Part shown: positions 39,019 to 49,806 of the stretch, piece after piece
Numbering within the stretch: position 1 is the first letter of the stretch
Layout: the number at the start of each line of letters is the position of its first letter
NCBI RefSeq assembly: GCF_004364315.1
Contig: NZ_SOBR01000008.1
Span: forward strand, 48,198 to 112,197
Direction: 5' to 3'
Source: Chromohalobacter marismortui
GTDB lineage: Bacteria; Pseudomonadota; Gammaproteobacteria; Pseudomonadales; Halomonadaceae
DNA: 64,000 nt
The notes under the pieces: model-generated
What the model saw: only the letters and a program-made list of their open reading frames with translations
Database searches by the model: none
What the model was told of the DNA's origin: nothing
Translations under genes and position numbers: made by a program

Positions 39019-39777
39019 TCACGCGGGCGCAGACGCCGCGACGATGTCTTCCACGTGCATCGCGTCGATGGCGTCGGTCGTGCGCGGGTAGAAGCGCACG
39101 TCGACGTCACGCAGGTGCACGCCGTAACGGCGCTCGGATGTGCCCGGCGCGTTCTTGTGGTAGGCGGGGCGCGGGTCCTGGGCCAGCACCTGGCGGATTA
39201 GATCGCGCAGCGAGTCCCCATCCTCGCGCGTGAGCAGGGTCGCCTCGGCGGCGGCGGAAAACGTCACCGGCAATGACGCGGGCGGGGCTGGTGCGAAGCC
39301 GCTGCGGGCCTCGGGACGCGACTCCGCCCAGGCCAGGTACGGCTTGATGTCGAGCACGGGGGTGCCGTCGACGAGGTCGTGACTGCGCAGGTGCAGTGTC
39401 ACGCCCCGGCGGGTATCGACCTCGACCAGTTCGACCAGCGACAGCCCCAGACGGTTGGGACGGTGCGTGCTGCGCGTGGCGAAGACACCCTGTTTGGCAT
39501 TGCCCCCCAGGCGCGGTGGGCGCACCAGCGGCGTCCAGCGCGCGGGGCTGTGGTGGAAGACGAAGGTCAGCCAAAGATGACTGAACGTATCCAGGCCACG
39601 CACGCTGAGCGGATCATCGAACGGCGGCGTTAGCGTGAGCGTCGCCCGCGCGGCACTGGCCAGCCCCGGTTGGCGGGGAATGCCAAATTTGTCGGGGTAG
39701 TCGCTGGCGATACGCCCGATGGGCGTGAGCGTGAACGCGCTCGGTGCCTGGGAAGAAGAGAAGTCGCAATCGGTCAT
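39019..39777 (-). CDS. trmO: tRNA (adenine(37)-N6)-methyltransferase TrmO
   Basis: A 252-residue protein of the TsaA/VirR-like beta-barrel family, which N6-methylates t6A37 in tRNA-Thr. Motifs are LTPIGRIASDYPDKFGIPRQPGL, TFSHLWLTFVFH, VFATRSTHRPNRLGLSLV and LDIKPYLAWAES; a C-terminal TrmO extension follows. The start MTDCDFSSSQAPSAF at 39777 was chosen; the long upstream frame is spurious. Confidence 0.93.
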   Translation of the reverse strand: MTDCDFSSSQAPSAFTLTPIGRIASDYPDKFGIPRQPGLASAARATLTLTPPFDDPLSVRGLDTFSHLWLTFVFHHSPARWTPLVRPPRLGGNAKQGVFATRSTHRPNRLGLSLVELVEVDTRRGVTLHLRSHDLVDGTPVLDIKPYLAWAESRPEARSGFAPAPPASLPVTFSAAAEATLLTREDGDSLRDLIRQVLAQDPRPAYHKNAPGTSERRYGVHLRDVDVRFYPRTTDAIDAMHVEDIVAASAPA

Positions 39778-39915
39778 GACGCTATTATGCCCAAGACCGG
39801 CCTGTACGACGAGACATGCTGGTGAGCCTTGTGTGGTGGCGCGCTGCCCCTCACCATGTCGGATCTGGGCGCTTGCGGAATGGCCCGCCAGGCATGCCAT
39901 TTTCAGGAGGCAACG

Positions 39916-40395
39916 GTGACTGAACGAATCGTCTATCGCGGCGCAACGCCGCGCGATGCCGCCGATCAGGCGGAAGTGTTTCACCATGCCGTGATGCAGG
40001 GGGCCGCCGGTTATTACACGCTGGCGCAACGCGAGGCATGGGTCATGGCGCTGCCACGCGATGCCGAGGCCTGGGCGGCGCGCCAAGTACTCTATCCGAC
40101 GCTGGTGGCGGTCTGCGATGGGCGCTGCGTGGGGTTCTGCGAGCTCGACCCCGGCGCAGGGCGCATCGAAACGCTTTACGTGTGGCCTTCGCTGGTCGGG
40201 CGGGGATTGGGGAGTCGCTTACTGGAGCTCGCCGAGGACGAGATGCACCAACGCGGCGTGACGTGCATGCGGATCGAGGCCAGTCTGGTGCTGGCGGATG
40301 CCCTGGTACGCCGTGACTGGCGCCACGAGGGAGAAGACTGGGTCGACCGCGCCGGCGAGCGCATTCCTCGCGTTCGCCTCAGCAAGGCGCTTTGA
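39916..40395 (+). CDS. GNAT-family N-acetyltransferase
   Basis: A 159-residue acetyltransferase with the acetyl-CoA motif LYVWPSLVGRGLGSRLLELAEDEM. The GTG start at 39916 is 5 nt after a strong CAGGAGG, which outweighs upstream ATGs in the same frame. It is divergent from trmO. The substrate is unknown. Confidence 0.87.
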   Translation: MTERIVYRGATPRDAADQAEVFHHAVMQGAAGYYTLAQREAWVMALPRDAEAWAARQVLYPTLVAVCDGRCVGFCELDPGAGRIETLYVWPSLVGRGLGSRLLELAEDEMHQRGVTCMRIEASLVLADALVRRDWRHEGEDWVDRAGERIPRVRLSKAL

Positions 40396-40428
40396 ACGCC
40401 GCACATGACAAGCGGGCGTGTGTTCTGA

Positions 40429-41046
40429 TCACGCCTTGCGAGCCAGCAGCGCGCGAAACAGCGCGCCCATCATCACCGGCGTGTCGTGCTCGATGACGAA
40501 GCCGCTGCCCTCCAGAAGCGGCCGCGCCTGGCGTGTAATGTCGGTGGCCAGGAAAGAGGTCACCATGTTCGCCAGGCGTCTGCCCCAGCCGGCGGGGTGA
40601 GCATCGCTCTGGAACTTGTCCATCACGCATAGTTGGCCGTCTTCCCCCAACACGCGATGTGCCTCGCGTAGTCCGGCCTCGGGGTCGGGCATGACGGCGA
40701 CGACCAAGTGCATCACGACGACATCAAAATGCGCATCGGGATAGGCCAGTCGTGCGGCGTCCATCGTTGCGGCGATGACGTCCAGGCCGTAGCGCTCGGC
40801 ACGCGCCTCGAGACGCGCAATCATCACCGGCGAGATATCGATGGCATGCACTTCGATGTCGCGTGGCAGGCATGGCAAATCGAGCCCCGTGCCGGCGCCC
40901 ACCAACAGAACGCGCTGGCCCTGGCGCCAATGCACGGCCTCCAGCGCGAGGCGGCGCGCGCGTCGGAACGTACGCGCGGCCACCAAGTCGTAGACCGGCG
41001 CGTAAAGCGAATAGCGCAGACGGTTCCAGGCGGTCGTGTTGAGCAT
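40429..41046 (-). CDS. Class I SAM-dependent methyltransferase
   Basis: A 205-residue enzyme starting MLNTTAWNRLRYSLYAPVYDLV. The SAM-binding motif I is VLLVGAGTGLDLPCLP, followed by the acidic IDIS motif and DVVVMHLVVAVMPDPEAGLREAHRVL. It resembles UbiE/PmtA-like small-molecule or lipid methyltransferases. An ATG 24 nt upstream (41070) is an alternative start. Substrate not assignable. Confidence 0.85.
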   Translation of the reverse strand: MLNTTAWNRLRYSLYAPVYDLVAARTFRRARRLALEAVHWRQGQRVLLVGAGTGLDLPCLPRDIEVHAIDISPVMIARLEARAERYGLDVIAATMDAARLAYPDAHFDVVVMHLVVAVMPDPEAGLREAHRVLGEDGQLCVMDKFQSDAHPAGWGRRLANMVTSFLATDITRQARPLLEGSGFVIEHDTPVMMGALFRALLARKA

Positions 41047-41170
41047 GACATGGCGCTCCGGCAAGGGCATAACGTCGTCTTAGCACGTTGCCGGCGGGGC
41101 GTCCATGTGACGTTGTGGCAAGGTGGGACGAGGGTCCGGCGTCCGGCCGGGCCCTCTGACGCGTCGGTGC

Positions 41171-41965
41171 TCAGGCCATGCTGTCGACGATACCGCCTTC
41201 CACGCGCAGGGGCGCGCCGGTGGTGGCGCTGGCCTGCGGCGAGGCGGCGTAGACGCACATGTGGGCGACTTCCTCGGGCGTAGCGAGACGGCCGATGATC
41301 GAGCTGGGGCGGTTCTCCTTGACGAAGCGCGCTTCCATTTCTTCCTGAGACACGCCTTCCTGCTCGGCCATCTTGGCGATCATGTCGACCACCCCTTCGG
41401 AGCGCGTCGGGCCCGGCAGTACCGCGTTGACGGTGACACCGGTGCCGGCCAGCACCTTGGCCAGCCCGCGCGAGATCGACTGCACGGCGGACTTGGTCAT
41501 GCCGTAGTGAACCATCTCGGCGGGAATGTTGAGCGCCGATTCACTGGACAGAAACTGAATGCGTCCCCAGCCGCGCGACTTCATGCCCTGGGCGTAATGG
41601 CGCGATAGCCGCACGCCGCTCATCACATTGACCTGGAAAAACTGCTCCCAGGTTTCGTCGTCGGTATCGAAAAAATCCTGCGGCCCGAAAATCCCCACGT
41701 TGTTGATCAGGATATCGGTGTCCGCGCGTGCGTCGATCAGCGCCTGGCAGCCTCCGGGGGTGCCCAGGTCAGCGGCGACGCCGGAAACCTGAGCCCCCGG
41801 GACATCGGCCTTCAGCGATTGCACCGCGCCGTCGACGCGGGCCTGGGTACGGCCAGTGAGCGTGACCTCGGCGCCGGCCTCGGCCAATCCTTGGGCGATG
41901 GCGAAGCCAATGCCGGCAGTGGAGCCGGTGACGATGGCGGATTTACCGCTGAGATCGATCTGCAT
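41171..41965 (-). CDS. Short-chain dehydrogenase/reductase
   Basis: A 264-residue classical SDR. The NAD(P) motif is TGSTAGIGFAIAQG; NNVGIFGPQDF follows. Catalytic Ser (FLSSESAL) and the YGMTK pair are present. The C-terminal half contains NAVLPGPTRSEGV. It lies divergent from the ast operon with a 218-bp intergenic region. Substrate unknown; polyol, sugar or ketoacyl reduction are the usual options. Confidence 0.9.
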   Translation of the reverse strand: MQIDLSGKSAIVTGSTAGIGFAIAQGLAEAGAEVTLTGRTQARVDGAVQSLKADVPGAQVSGVAADLGTPGGCQALIDARADTDILINNVGIFGPQDFFDTDDETWEQFFQVNVMSGVRLSRHYAQGMKSRGWGRIQFLSSESALNIPAEMVHYGMTKSAVQSISRGLAKVLAGTGVTVNAVLPGPTRSEGVVDMIAKMAEQEGVSQEEMEARFVKENRPSSIIGRLATPEEVAHMCVYAASPQASATTGAPLRVEGGIVDSMA

Positions 41966-42162
41966 GATGCGTCTCCTTGTAGCGCCTCATATGTCCGAAG
42001 TGGCTCTTTGCGTCGTGGTAATGCGACCATGAGCCTGCAAAGAAATGAGTCGGGGCGCAGACGACAAAACTCAACCTCTTTTCATAATTCGTCGTCACAT
42101 CGCTGAAAGACCCGAGACCGTTCCGCCTCGTATACTCAATGCCAACCTGCCGTATTCGTTGA

Positions 42163-43398
<1,236 letters not shown>

Positions 43399-43421
43399 AC
43401 CCGCAACCGAGAGACATTGCC

Positions 43422-44486
43422 ATGCTTGTCGTTCGCCCCGTTCAACCCCGCGACTTGCCGGCCCTGGAACGCCTGGCGGGGAGTGCCACGCCGCGCCTGA
43501 CCAATCTGCCGGCGCATCGCGACCGCCTCGAGGAGCGTATCGCGCGCTCCACACGGGCCCTGGCGCGCGAGGTCGATTTTCCCGACGACGAGGCCTATAC
43601 CTTCGTGCTCGAAGATCTCGAGCTTGGCGAGGTGGTGGGGACCGCCAGCATTCGCGCCCAGGCGGGCGCCATGGATGCGTATTACACTTATCGTCAGGAA
43701 ACGCTGATTCACGCCTCGCAGCAGCTCAATGTGCGCCGCGAGGTGCAGACCTTGTCGCTGTCCCACGAGACCTCCGAGACCACGCTGCTGTGCGCGCTGT
43801 CGCTGGATGCCCGTTACAAGGGCACCAGCGCCGAGAGCCTGTTGCGTCGCGCACGGTTGATGTTCATCGCGCAGTATCCCGAGCGCTTCGCGTCGATTCT
43901 GGCCGTGGCCTTTCCCGGTTACCTCGACGCCGAGGGAGAATCGCCGTTCTGGAACAGCGTCGGGCGGCACTTCTTCGCGCGGGGCTTTCAGGAGATCAAC
44001 CTGCTGGCCGGGGTGCGCTCGAAGAGCTTCATCGCCGAGGTCATGCCGCAGTTCCCGCTCTATCTGCCCTTGCTCACGCCCCAGGCGCGCGCCGCCATCG
44101 GTCGCGAGCACCCCGATCACGAAGGGGCGCTCGAGGAGATGCTGGGCGAAGGTTTCGTGCGCTCACGGCATGTGGACATCTTCGATGGTGGGCCGGTAGT
44201 GCGTGGTGAGCGCGACCGCCTGCAGAGCGTATCCCAGGCCAGTTGGCATCCGGTGCGCTTGCGTCCGGGCAACGTGCTGCCGGATGCCGAACCGGCATTG
44301 ATCGCCAATCAGCAACTGGGCGGCTTTCGCTGCCTGGTGGCGCGCTACGCGCTGTCGCCCACCGGGCAGTTGATGCTCACGCCCGAGCATGCCGCGTTGC
44401 TGGGGGTCGAGGAAGGCCGCGCGGTCCTGGCTGCACCATTGGCGTTGCCCAGCGTCCTGGATGAGTTCGACGAGGGAGAAACCTGA
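43422..44486 (+). CDS. aruF: Arginine/ornithine N-succinyltransferase subunit alpha (AruF)
   Basis: A 354-residue subunit of the enzyme that succinylates arginine. The start MLVVRPVQPRDLPALERLA at 43422 is family-like; an ATG at 43395 overlapping the astC stop is an alternative. Motifs shared with AstA are LCALSLDARYKGTSAESLL, FWNSVGRHFFARGF, SFIAEVMPQFPLY and HVDIFDGGPVV. It overlaps aruG (TGATG), and the two paralogous subunits probably form a heteromer as in Pseudomonas. Confidence 0.93.
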   Translation: MLVVRPVQPRDLPALERLAGSATPRLTNLPAHRDRLEERIARSTRALAREVDFPDDEAYTFVLEDLELGEVVGTASIRAQAGAMDAYYTYRQETLIHASQQLNVRREVQTLSLSHETSETTLLCALSLDARYKGTSAESLLRRARLMFIAQYPERFASILAVAFPGYLDAEGESPFWNSVGRHFFARGFQEINLLAGVRSKSFIAEVMPQFPLYLPLLTPQARAAIGREHPDHEGALEEMLGEGFVRSRHVDIFDGGPVVRGERDRLQSVSQASWHPVRLRPGNVLPDAEPALIANQQLGGFRCLVARYALSPTGQLMLTPEHAALLGVEEGRAVLAAPLALPSVLDEFDEGET

Positions 44487-45502
44487 TGCGCATTCGACCC
44501 ATCGAACGCCGTGATATCGATAGTCTGCAGTCCTTGGCGTGGCAGACCGGCGTGGGGTTCACGTCGCTGCCCGACAATCGCGACTTTCTAGCCGCCAAGA
44601 TCGAACATGCGGTCAGTGCCTTCGAGGAGCGCAGCGCCATCGATGATCGGCTGTATTTCTTCGTGCTCGAAGACGATACCAACGGCGAGCTGGCCGGATG
44701 TTGCGCCATCGAGGCGCAGGTCGGCCGCGAGGTGCCGTTCTATAATTACCGTCTGGGCACCCTGGCCCATTCGTCGGTCCAGCTCGACCTGCATCGCACC
44801 ATCGATACGCTGTTTCTCAGTTCCGATCATACCGGCGATGCCGAAGTCTGCTCGCTGTATCTGCGTCCCGAATACCGGTGCGATCGCAACGGCGCCTTGT
44901 TGTCCAAGGCGCGCTGGCTGTTCATCGCCGAGTTTCGCGATCGTTTCCCTGACAAGGTACTCGCCGAGATGCGCGGGCGCTTCGACGAGAACGGCACCAG
45001 CGCGTTCTGGGAGTGCCTGGGCAGCCACTTCTTCCCCATGAATTTCAACGAAGCCGACCGTCTCACCGGCCTCGGGCAGAAGAGCTTCATCGGCGAGTTG
45101 ATGCCCAAGTTCCCGATCTACACGCCGTTTCTTTCCGAAGAAGCGCGGGCCTGCATCGGCGCGGTCCACGAACACACGCGCCCGGCGCTGGAAATGCTCA
45201 AGAAGGAAGGGCTGCGCTGGGAAGGCTACATCGACATCTTCGACGGTGGCCCCACGGTGGAGGCTTATATCGACGATGTGCGTGCGGTCCGCGACTCGGT
45301 GTCCTATGCCGTGGAAATCGTGGACGAGGCCGCCAGCGTTGAACGCCCGACCTGGCTGGTGGCGACGGCGAATATGAGCGACTTTCGTGCGGCCTGGATC
45401 GGGCGTGGGCCCAGCGCAGACGGCGTGCTCACATTGACCGTGGATGAAGCCCGGCGTCTCGGCGTCGCTGCGGGCGACCGCCTGCGCCTGCTCGAGACGT
45501 AA
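44486..45502 (+). CDS. aruG: Arginine N-succinyltransferase subunit beta (AruG/AstA)
   Basis: A 338-residue paralogue of AruF starting MRIRPIERRDIDSLQSLAW. It has VCSLYLRPEYRCDRNGALLSKARWLFIAEF, FWECLGSHFFPMNFNEAD, SFIGELMPKFPIY and GYIDIFDGGPTVEA, the AstA core. It catalyses succinyl-CoA plus arginine to N2-succinylarginine. It starts within the aruF stop codon and is followed after 158 bp by astD. Confidence 0.94.
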   Translation: MRIRPIERRDIDSLQSLAWQTGVGFTSLPDNRDFLAAKIEHAVSAFEERSAIDDRLYFFVLEDDTNGELAGCCAIEAQVGREVPFYNYRLGTLAHSSVQLDLHRTIDTLFLSSDHTGDAEVCSLYLRPEYRCDRNGALLSKARWLFIAEFRDRFPDKVLAEMRGRFDENGTSAFWECLGSHFFPMNFNEADRLTGLGQKSFIGELMPKFPIYTPFLSEEARACIGAVHEHTRPALEMLKKEGLRWEGYIDIFDGGPTVEAYIDDVRAVRDSVSYAVEIVDEAASVERPTWLVATANMSDFRAAWIGRGPSADGVLTLTVDEARRLGVAAGDRLRLLET

Positions 45503-45529
45503 CCCGGCTGCGCCGGTAGTGGGAAGTCA

Positions 45530-45639
45530 TAAGCTGTAAGCGACGGGCATCGGGCTTTGGGCTTCGGGAAAAGGATGGCGAACTTTCAGCGTAGCCGAAT
45601 ACTGCTTTTCGTAGCTCGTAGCTCGTAGCTCGTAGCTTA
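45530..45639. repeat. Intergenic element with heptamer tandem repeat and inverted ends
   Basis: The aruG-astD spacer ends with four tandem copies of a heptamer, GTAGCTC three times and then GTAGCTT (45611-45638). At the other side, TAAGCTGTAAGC (45530-45541) is the inverse of the AGCTTAC end, so the 110-bp stretch can close into a stem-loop. It may be a non-coding mobile repeat. It sits inside an operon. Confidence 0.6.
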
Positions 45640-45660
45640 CAAATGAATCAGGAGCGAACT

Positions 45661-47130
45661 ATGCACGCCAAACAGCAATTGCTGATCGACGGCGCCTGGG
45701 TCGAGGGTGACGCCGCGCGTTTCGATAAGACCGACCCCGTTTCCGGCGAGACGCTATGGAGTGCCAGCGCGGCCAGCGCGGCCCAGGTCGACGCGGCGGT
45801 AGCCAGCGCACGGCGGGCGTTCCCGGCCTGGGCGCGTCACAGCTTCGAGGAACGTCAGGCCGTGGTCGAGCGTTTCCGCGAGCGCCTGGAAGCCAACCGT
45901 GAGGCACTGGCGACGAGCATTGCGCATGAAACCGGCAAGCCGCTCTGGGAAGCGCGTACCGAGATCGGCGCGATGATCGGCAAGGTCGCCATCTCGATTA
46001 CCGCGTATCACGAGCGCACCGGCGAACGTTCGCGGGATGTCGGTGGCAGCCGCGCGGTGTTGCGCCATCGCCCGCACGGCGTGCTGGTGGTGTACGGCCC
46101 GTACAATTTCCCCGGGCATCTGCCCAACGGGCATATCGTCCCGGCACTGCTGGCCGGCAACGCGGTGGTCTTCAAGCCCAGCGAGCAGACACCGATGACC
46201 GCCGATCTGACGTTGCAATGCTGGCTCGAGGCGGGCCTGCCCGCCGGCGTGATCAATCTGGTGCAGGGCGCGGCCGAGGTCGGCCAGGCATTGGCCGGCA
46301 ACGCCGACATCGACGGCTTGCTGTTCACCGGCAGCGCCAAGGTCGGCGGGCTGCTGCATCGCCAGTTCGGCGGTCAGGTCGACAAGATCCTGGCGCTGGA
46401 ACTGGGCGGCAACAATCCGCTGGTGGTCAAGGATGTGCCGGATCAAGACGCGGCGGTATTGTCGATCCTGCAGTCGGTGTTCGCCTCCGGCGGGCAGCGT
46501 TGCACCTGTGCGCGCCGCCTGATCGTGCCGCATGGCGCGGCGGGCGATGCGCTGCTCGACGCCTTGGTGCGTGCCATTGGCGCGCTGCGTGTCGCGGGGC
46601 CGTTCAGCGAGCCCGCGCCGTTCTATGCCGGATTGGCCAGCGTCGAGGCGGCGGATGGCCTGCTGGCCGCCCAGGACGATTTCGTTGCACGCGGCGGCCG
46701 GATATTGAGCCGTATGCGCCGCCTGGAAGAGGGCACCAGCCTGTTGTCCCCGGGGCTGATCGACGTTACCGGCTGCGAGGTGCCCGACGAGGAGCATTTC
46801 GGGCCGTTGCTCAAGGTGCATCGTTATCACGACTGGGACGAGGCCATTGCCCTGGCCAACGACACGCGTTATGGACTGTCGGCGGGCCTGATCGGCGGTG
46901 AGCAAGCCGACTGGGACGACTTTCTGCTGCGCATCCGTGCCGGCATCGTCAACTGGAACCGCCAGACCACCGGCGCCTCCAGCGACGCGCCCTTCGGTGG
47001 CATCGGCGACAGCGGCAACCATCGCCCGAGCGCCTATTACGCCGCCGATTACTGCGCGTATCCGGTGGCCTCGATGGAAACCGAGACGCTCAGTTTGCCC
47101 GATACGCTGCCGCCGGGGGTGGTGCTATGA
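45661..47130 (+). CDS. astD: N-succinylglutamate 5-semialdehyde dehydrogenase AstD
   Basis: ALDH-family enzyme of 489 residues that oxidises succinylglutamate semialdehyde to succinylglutamate with NAD. The start [17 protein letters not shown] follows CAGGAGCGAACT. Motifs are [24 protein letters not shown], the catalytic [11 protein letters not shown] with its Glu, and the nucleophile Cys in [10 protein letters not shown]. It overlaps astB by 4 bp. Confidence 0.95.
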   Translation: MHAKQQLLIDGAWVEGDAARFDKTDPVSGETLWSASAASAAQVDAAVASARRAFPAWARHSFEERQAVVERFRERLEANREALATSIAHETGKPLWEARTEIGAMIGKVAISITAYHERTGERSRDVGGSRAVLRHRPHGVLVVYGPYNFPGHLPNGHIVPALLAGNAVVFKPSEQTPMTADLTLQCWLEAGLPAGVINLVQGAAEVGQALAGNADIDGLLFTGSAKVGGLLHRQFGGQVDKILALELGGNNPLVVKDVPDQDAAVLSILQSVFASGGQRCTCARRLIVPHGAAGDALLDALVRAIGALRVAGPFSEPAPFYAGLASVEAADGLLAAQDDFVARGGRILSRMRRLEEGTSLLSPGLIDVTGCEVPDEEHFGPLLKVHRYHDWDEAIALANDTRYGLSAGLIGGEQADWDDFLLRIRAGIVNWNRQTTGASSDAPFGGIGDSGNHRPSAYYAADYCAYPVASMETETLSLPDTLPPGVVL

Positions 47131-48470
47131 GCGAAGCGGTACGCGAGGTCAATTTCGACGGCCTGGTGGGGCCGACCCACAACTATGCCGGACTGGCGCA
47201 TGGCAACGTGGCCTCGATGCGCCACGGCGGGCTCACGGCCAACCCGCGCGAGGCGGCGTTGCAAGGGCTCGACAAGATGAAGTCGTTGATGGAGGCCGGC
47301 TACGCACAAGGCGTGTTGCCGCCCCAGCAACGCCCCGACCTGGGCGCGCTGCGCGATCTCGGCTTCACTGGCGACGACGCGAACGTGCTGGCGCGGGCGG
47401 CCGAGGAGGCACCGCAGCTCTTGCGCGCGGTGTGCTCGGCCTCATCGATGTGGACGGCCAACGCCGCGACCGTGACGCCGAGTGCGGACGCCCCGGATGG
47501 CCGCGTCCATTTCACTGCCGCGAACCTGCAATCGAGCTTTCATCGCTATCTCGAACCGCGTACTACCGCGCGCGTGCTGGCGGCGATGTTCCATGATTCA
47601 GCGCGCTTCGCGCATCATCCGGTGCTGCCGGCGACGCCCGCCTTCTCCGACGAGGGTGCGGCCAATCACACCCGACTGAGCGGCGCGCATGGTGAGCCCG
47701 GCGTGCACCTATTCGTCTACGGCCGTCAGGCATTCGGTGGGCAACACGGCCCCACGCGTTATCCCGCACGTCAGACGCTGGAGGCGAGTCAGGCGATCGC
47801 CCGACAGCATGGCTTGAGCGACGCGCAGACGGTGTTCGCTCAGCAAAACCCCGACGCCATCGACGCCGGGGTCTTCCATAACGACGTCATCGCCGTCGGC
47901 AATGGCCCGGTGCTGCTTTATCACGACATGGCGTTTCGCGATGAAGACGCCACACTGGACGCCCTGCGCGCCCGCATGTCGACGCCATTGATCCCGGTGC
48001 GCGTGCCGAGCGAGGCGGTCAGCCTCGAGGAGGCGGTGTCGACGTATCTCTTCAACTCGCAGTTGCTCTCCAACCCCGACGGCAGCATGACGCTGGTCGT
48101 GCCCGGCGAGTGTCAGGAGAACGAGACCGTATGGCGTACGATTCAGGATCTGCTGCTGGCGGGGTACAACCCGATCAGCGAGGTACTGGTCAAGGATGTC
48201 AAGCAGAGCATGCGCAACGGCGGTGGCCCGGCGTGTCTGCGCCTGCGGGTAGCACTCTCGTCAGCCGAACGCCAAGCACTCGGCGGCCGCGTGTTGCTCG
48301 ACGAGGCGGTGCATGGCGACCTGACGGCCTGGGTCGAGCGACATTATCGTGATCGCCTGGCCCCCGAGGATCTCGCCGACCCGCAACTCGCCCAGGAATC
48401 GCTGACCGCCCTCGACGAGCTGACGCAGCTACTGGGCATCGGCGCGGTGTACCCGTTTCAGTTGGGATGA
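47127..48470 (+). CDS. astB: N-succinylarginine dihydrolase AstB
   Basis: A 447-residue guanidine-modifying-fold enzyme that hydrolyses succinylarginine to succinylornithine, CO2 and two ammonia. The start is [29 protein letters not shown]. [20 protein letters not shown] and [18 protein letters not shown] carry the catalytic Asn/His residues; the late [13 protein letters not shown] holds the nucleophile Cys. It is the last recognised gene of the operon. astE (succinylglutamate desuccinylase) does not follow and must be elsewhere. Confidence 0.96.
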   Translation: MSEAVREVNFDGLVGPTHNYAGLAHGNVASMRHGGLTANPREAALQGLDKMKSLMEAGYAQGVLPPQQRPDLGALRDLGFTGDDANVLARAAEEAPQLLRAVCSASSMWTANAATVTPSADAPDGRVHFTAANLQSSFHRYLEPRTTARVLAAMFHDSARFAHHPVLPATPAFSDEGAANHTRLSGAHGEPGVHLFVYGRQAFGGQHGPTRYPARQTLEASQAIARQHGLSDAQTVFAQQNPDAIDAGVFHNDVIAVGNGPVLLYHDMAFRDEDATLDALRARMSTPLIPVRVPSEAVSLEEAVSTYLFNSQLLSNPDGSMTLVVPGECQENETVWRTIQDLLLAGYNPISEVLVKDVKQSMRNGGGPACLRLRVALSSAERQALGGRVLLDEAVHGDLTAWVERHYRDRLAPEDLADPQLAQESLTALDELTQLLGIGAVYPFQLG

Positions 48471-48530
48471 GTCTACGCGGGCGATGCCAGGTAGGGCTGA
48501 GTCTCGCTGATAACGATTAGGAGCATGTGC

Positions 48531-49016
48531 GTGATCGAGAGTATCGCTATCGTCAGGCTTCAAGCCGACTCACCTCACGCCAGAACTGTGGCGGGCTGGA
48601 CCCATGACGCCTGGGGGCATCTGCATCCCGGTACCTCGGCGGTGGAGTATCGTCGGGCATTCTATGCGCAGTGCGGCGAGGGTGGCGTGCCCTCGGTGTT
48701 CGTGGCGATGCACGGGGCGTCGCCGGTGGGCACGGCCAGTCTGGTCGCCGAGGACATGGATATTCGCCGCGAGCTGACGCCTTGGCTGGCCTCGGTCTTC
48801 GTGACGCCGGGATGGCGCGGTTATGGTATCGCCTCGTCTCTGGTGCGACGGGTCGAGGCGGAAGCCCTGGCCCACGGCATCCGCCACTTCCACCTCTACA
48901 CGCCCGATCAACAGGCGCTGTATCGCCGCCTAGGATGGGAGGATCGCGAAATGCTGAGCTACCGTGGTGAGTCTGTGACCGTCATGAGCCGGCGGTTGGA
49001 TGCCACCACAGCCTGA
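48531..49016 (+). CDS. GNAT-family N-acetyltransferase
   Basis: A 161-residue acetyltransferase with the acetyl-CoA motif SVFVTPGWRGYGIASSLVRRVEAEA and a typical C-terminal YRRLGWEDRE. The GTG at 48531 is 7 nt after TAGGAG; an ATG two codons earlier is too close to that site. It lies 60 bp after astB on the same strand and may be read with it, but a link to arginine catabolism is not shown. Confidence 0.86.
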   Translation: MIESIAIVRLQADSPHARTVAGWTHDAWGHLHPGTSAVEYRRAFYAQCGEGGVPSVFVAMHGASPVGTASLVAEDMDIRRELTPWLASVFVTPGWRGYGIASSLVRRVEAEALAHGIRHFHLYTPDQQALYRRLGWEDREMLSYRGESVTVMSRRLDATTA

Positions 49017-49071
49017 GTTAGCTACTGCTAGCCGCGCCGCCGACCATGCCGCAAGGTATCGGCCCGGTAGT

Positions 49072-49413
49072 TCAAGACTCCGACCTTTTGTCGAGCATGT
49101 CCTTGAGGCAGTCCTCCAGAGGATACAAGTGCTGGTCCATAACCTTGATGACCGTTAACGGATCGATGTTACCCAGATAGTTATGCACCAGAATATTGCG
49201 GAAGCCGCTAATTTCTCGCCAAGGTATCTGCGGGTATTCCTGCTTTAAATCATCGGGCAGCATTTGGGTGGCTTCGGATAATGTCTGCAGGTTTCGCAGT
49301 GCGGCGTCGTACAGAATTTCGTCGTGCGCCAGGTTGCCGCGTGACTGGATACGCCTTAGCTTGACAATGTTATCGAGGATATGCTGGGCATAGGACTGCC
49401 AAGGCTTGTTCAT
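49072..49413 (-). CDS. hepT: HepT-type HEPN toxin (DUF86)
   Basis: A 113-residue helical protein with the HEPN ribonuclease motif RNILVHNY (R72, H77, Y79). This is the RX4HXY form in which the tyrosine is AMPylated by the partner antitoxin in characterised HepT/MntA systems. The ATG overlaps the antitoxin stop by 4 bp, with the antitoxin gene upstream. Expected to cleave RNA when unmodified. Confidence 0.88.
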   Translation of the reverse strand: MNKPWQSYAQHILDNIVKLRRIQSRGNLAHDEILYDAALRNLQTLSEATQMLPDDLKQEYPQIPWREISGFRNILVHNYLGNIDPLTVIKVMDQHLYPLEDCLKDMLDKRSES

Positions 49414-49700
49414 AGCTCTACCGCCTCGTTCAGTATCTGCTGGCGGAAATGACGGTTCAGTTCATGCTCGGGCACAAGATCGACCCGGCGCCCGACCAAG
49501 GCCGCCAAGCGTTCCGCCAAAGGCAGGCGCTGGGTGAACAGATCGTATCCCGGCGGAAAGTCGACGAGAAAGTCGACATCACTTTCCGGCTTTTCCTGCT
49601 TGCGGGCGACCGACCCGAACACCCGGATTCGGCGAGCCCCGTACTGACGGGCCATGTTATCGATGGCTGCCTTCTGATGATGTAGGTCCTCAAGTAACAT
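49410..49700 (-). CDS. mntA: MntA-type minimal nucleotidyltransferase antitoxin
   Basis: A 96-residue nucleotidyltransferase whose motif GS-X10-DVD (FGSVARKQ...ESDVDFLVDF) is exactly that of MNT antitoxins, which neutralise HepT by AMPylation. The ATG at 49700 follows GGGAGG; an ATG 12 nt earlier overlaps that site. It forms an operon with hepT. Confidence 0.88.
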   Translation of the reverse strand: MLLEDLHHQKAAIDNMARQYGARRIRVFGSVARKQEKPESDVDFLVDFPPGYDLFTQRLPLAERLAALVGRRVDLVPEHELNRHFRQQILNEAVEL

Positions 49701-49806
49701 GGCGCCTCCCATGGGCTAACTACCGTGTCCCGTATAATCGATGCCTTTCTTCTTGAAGAGCAAGTATAGGCTGCTATAGACGCAGATTAGTCACAAGCGT
49801 AGCGAG

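Noticed and set aside
45611..45638. CRISPR-like array
   Set aside because: Units are 7 bp and directly adjacent with no spacers.
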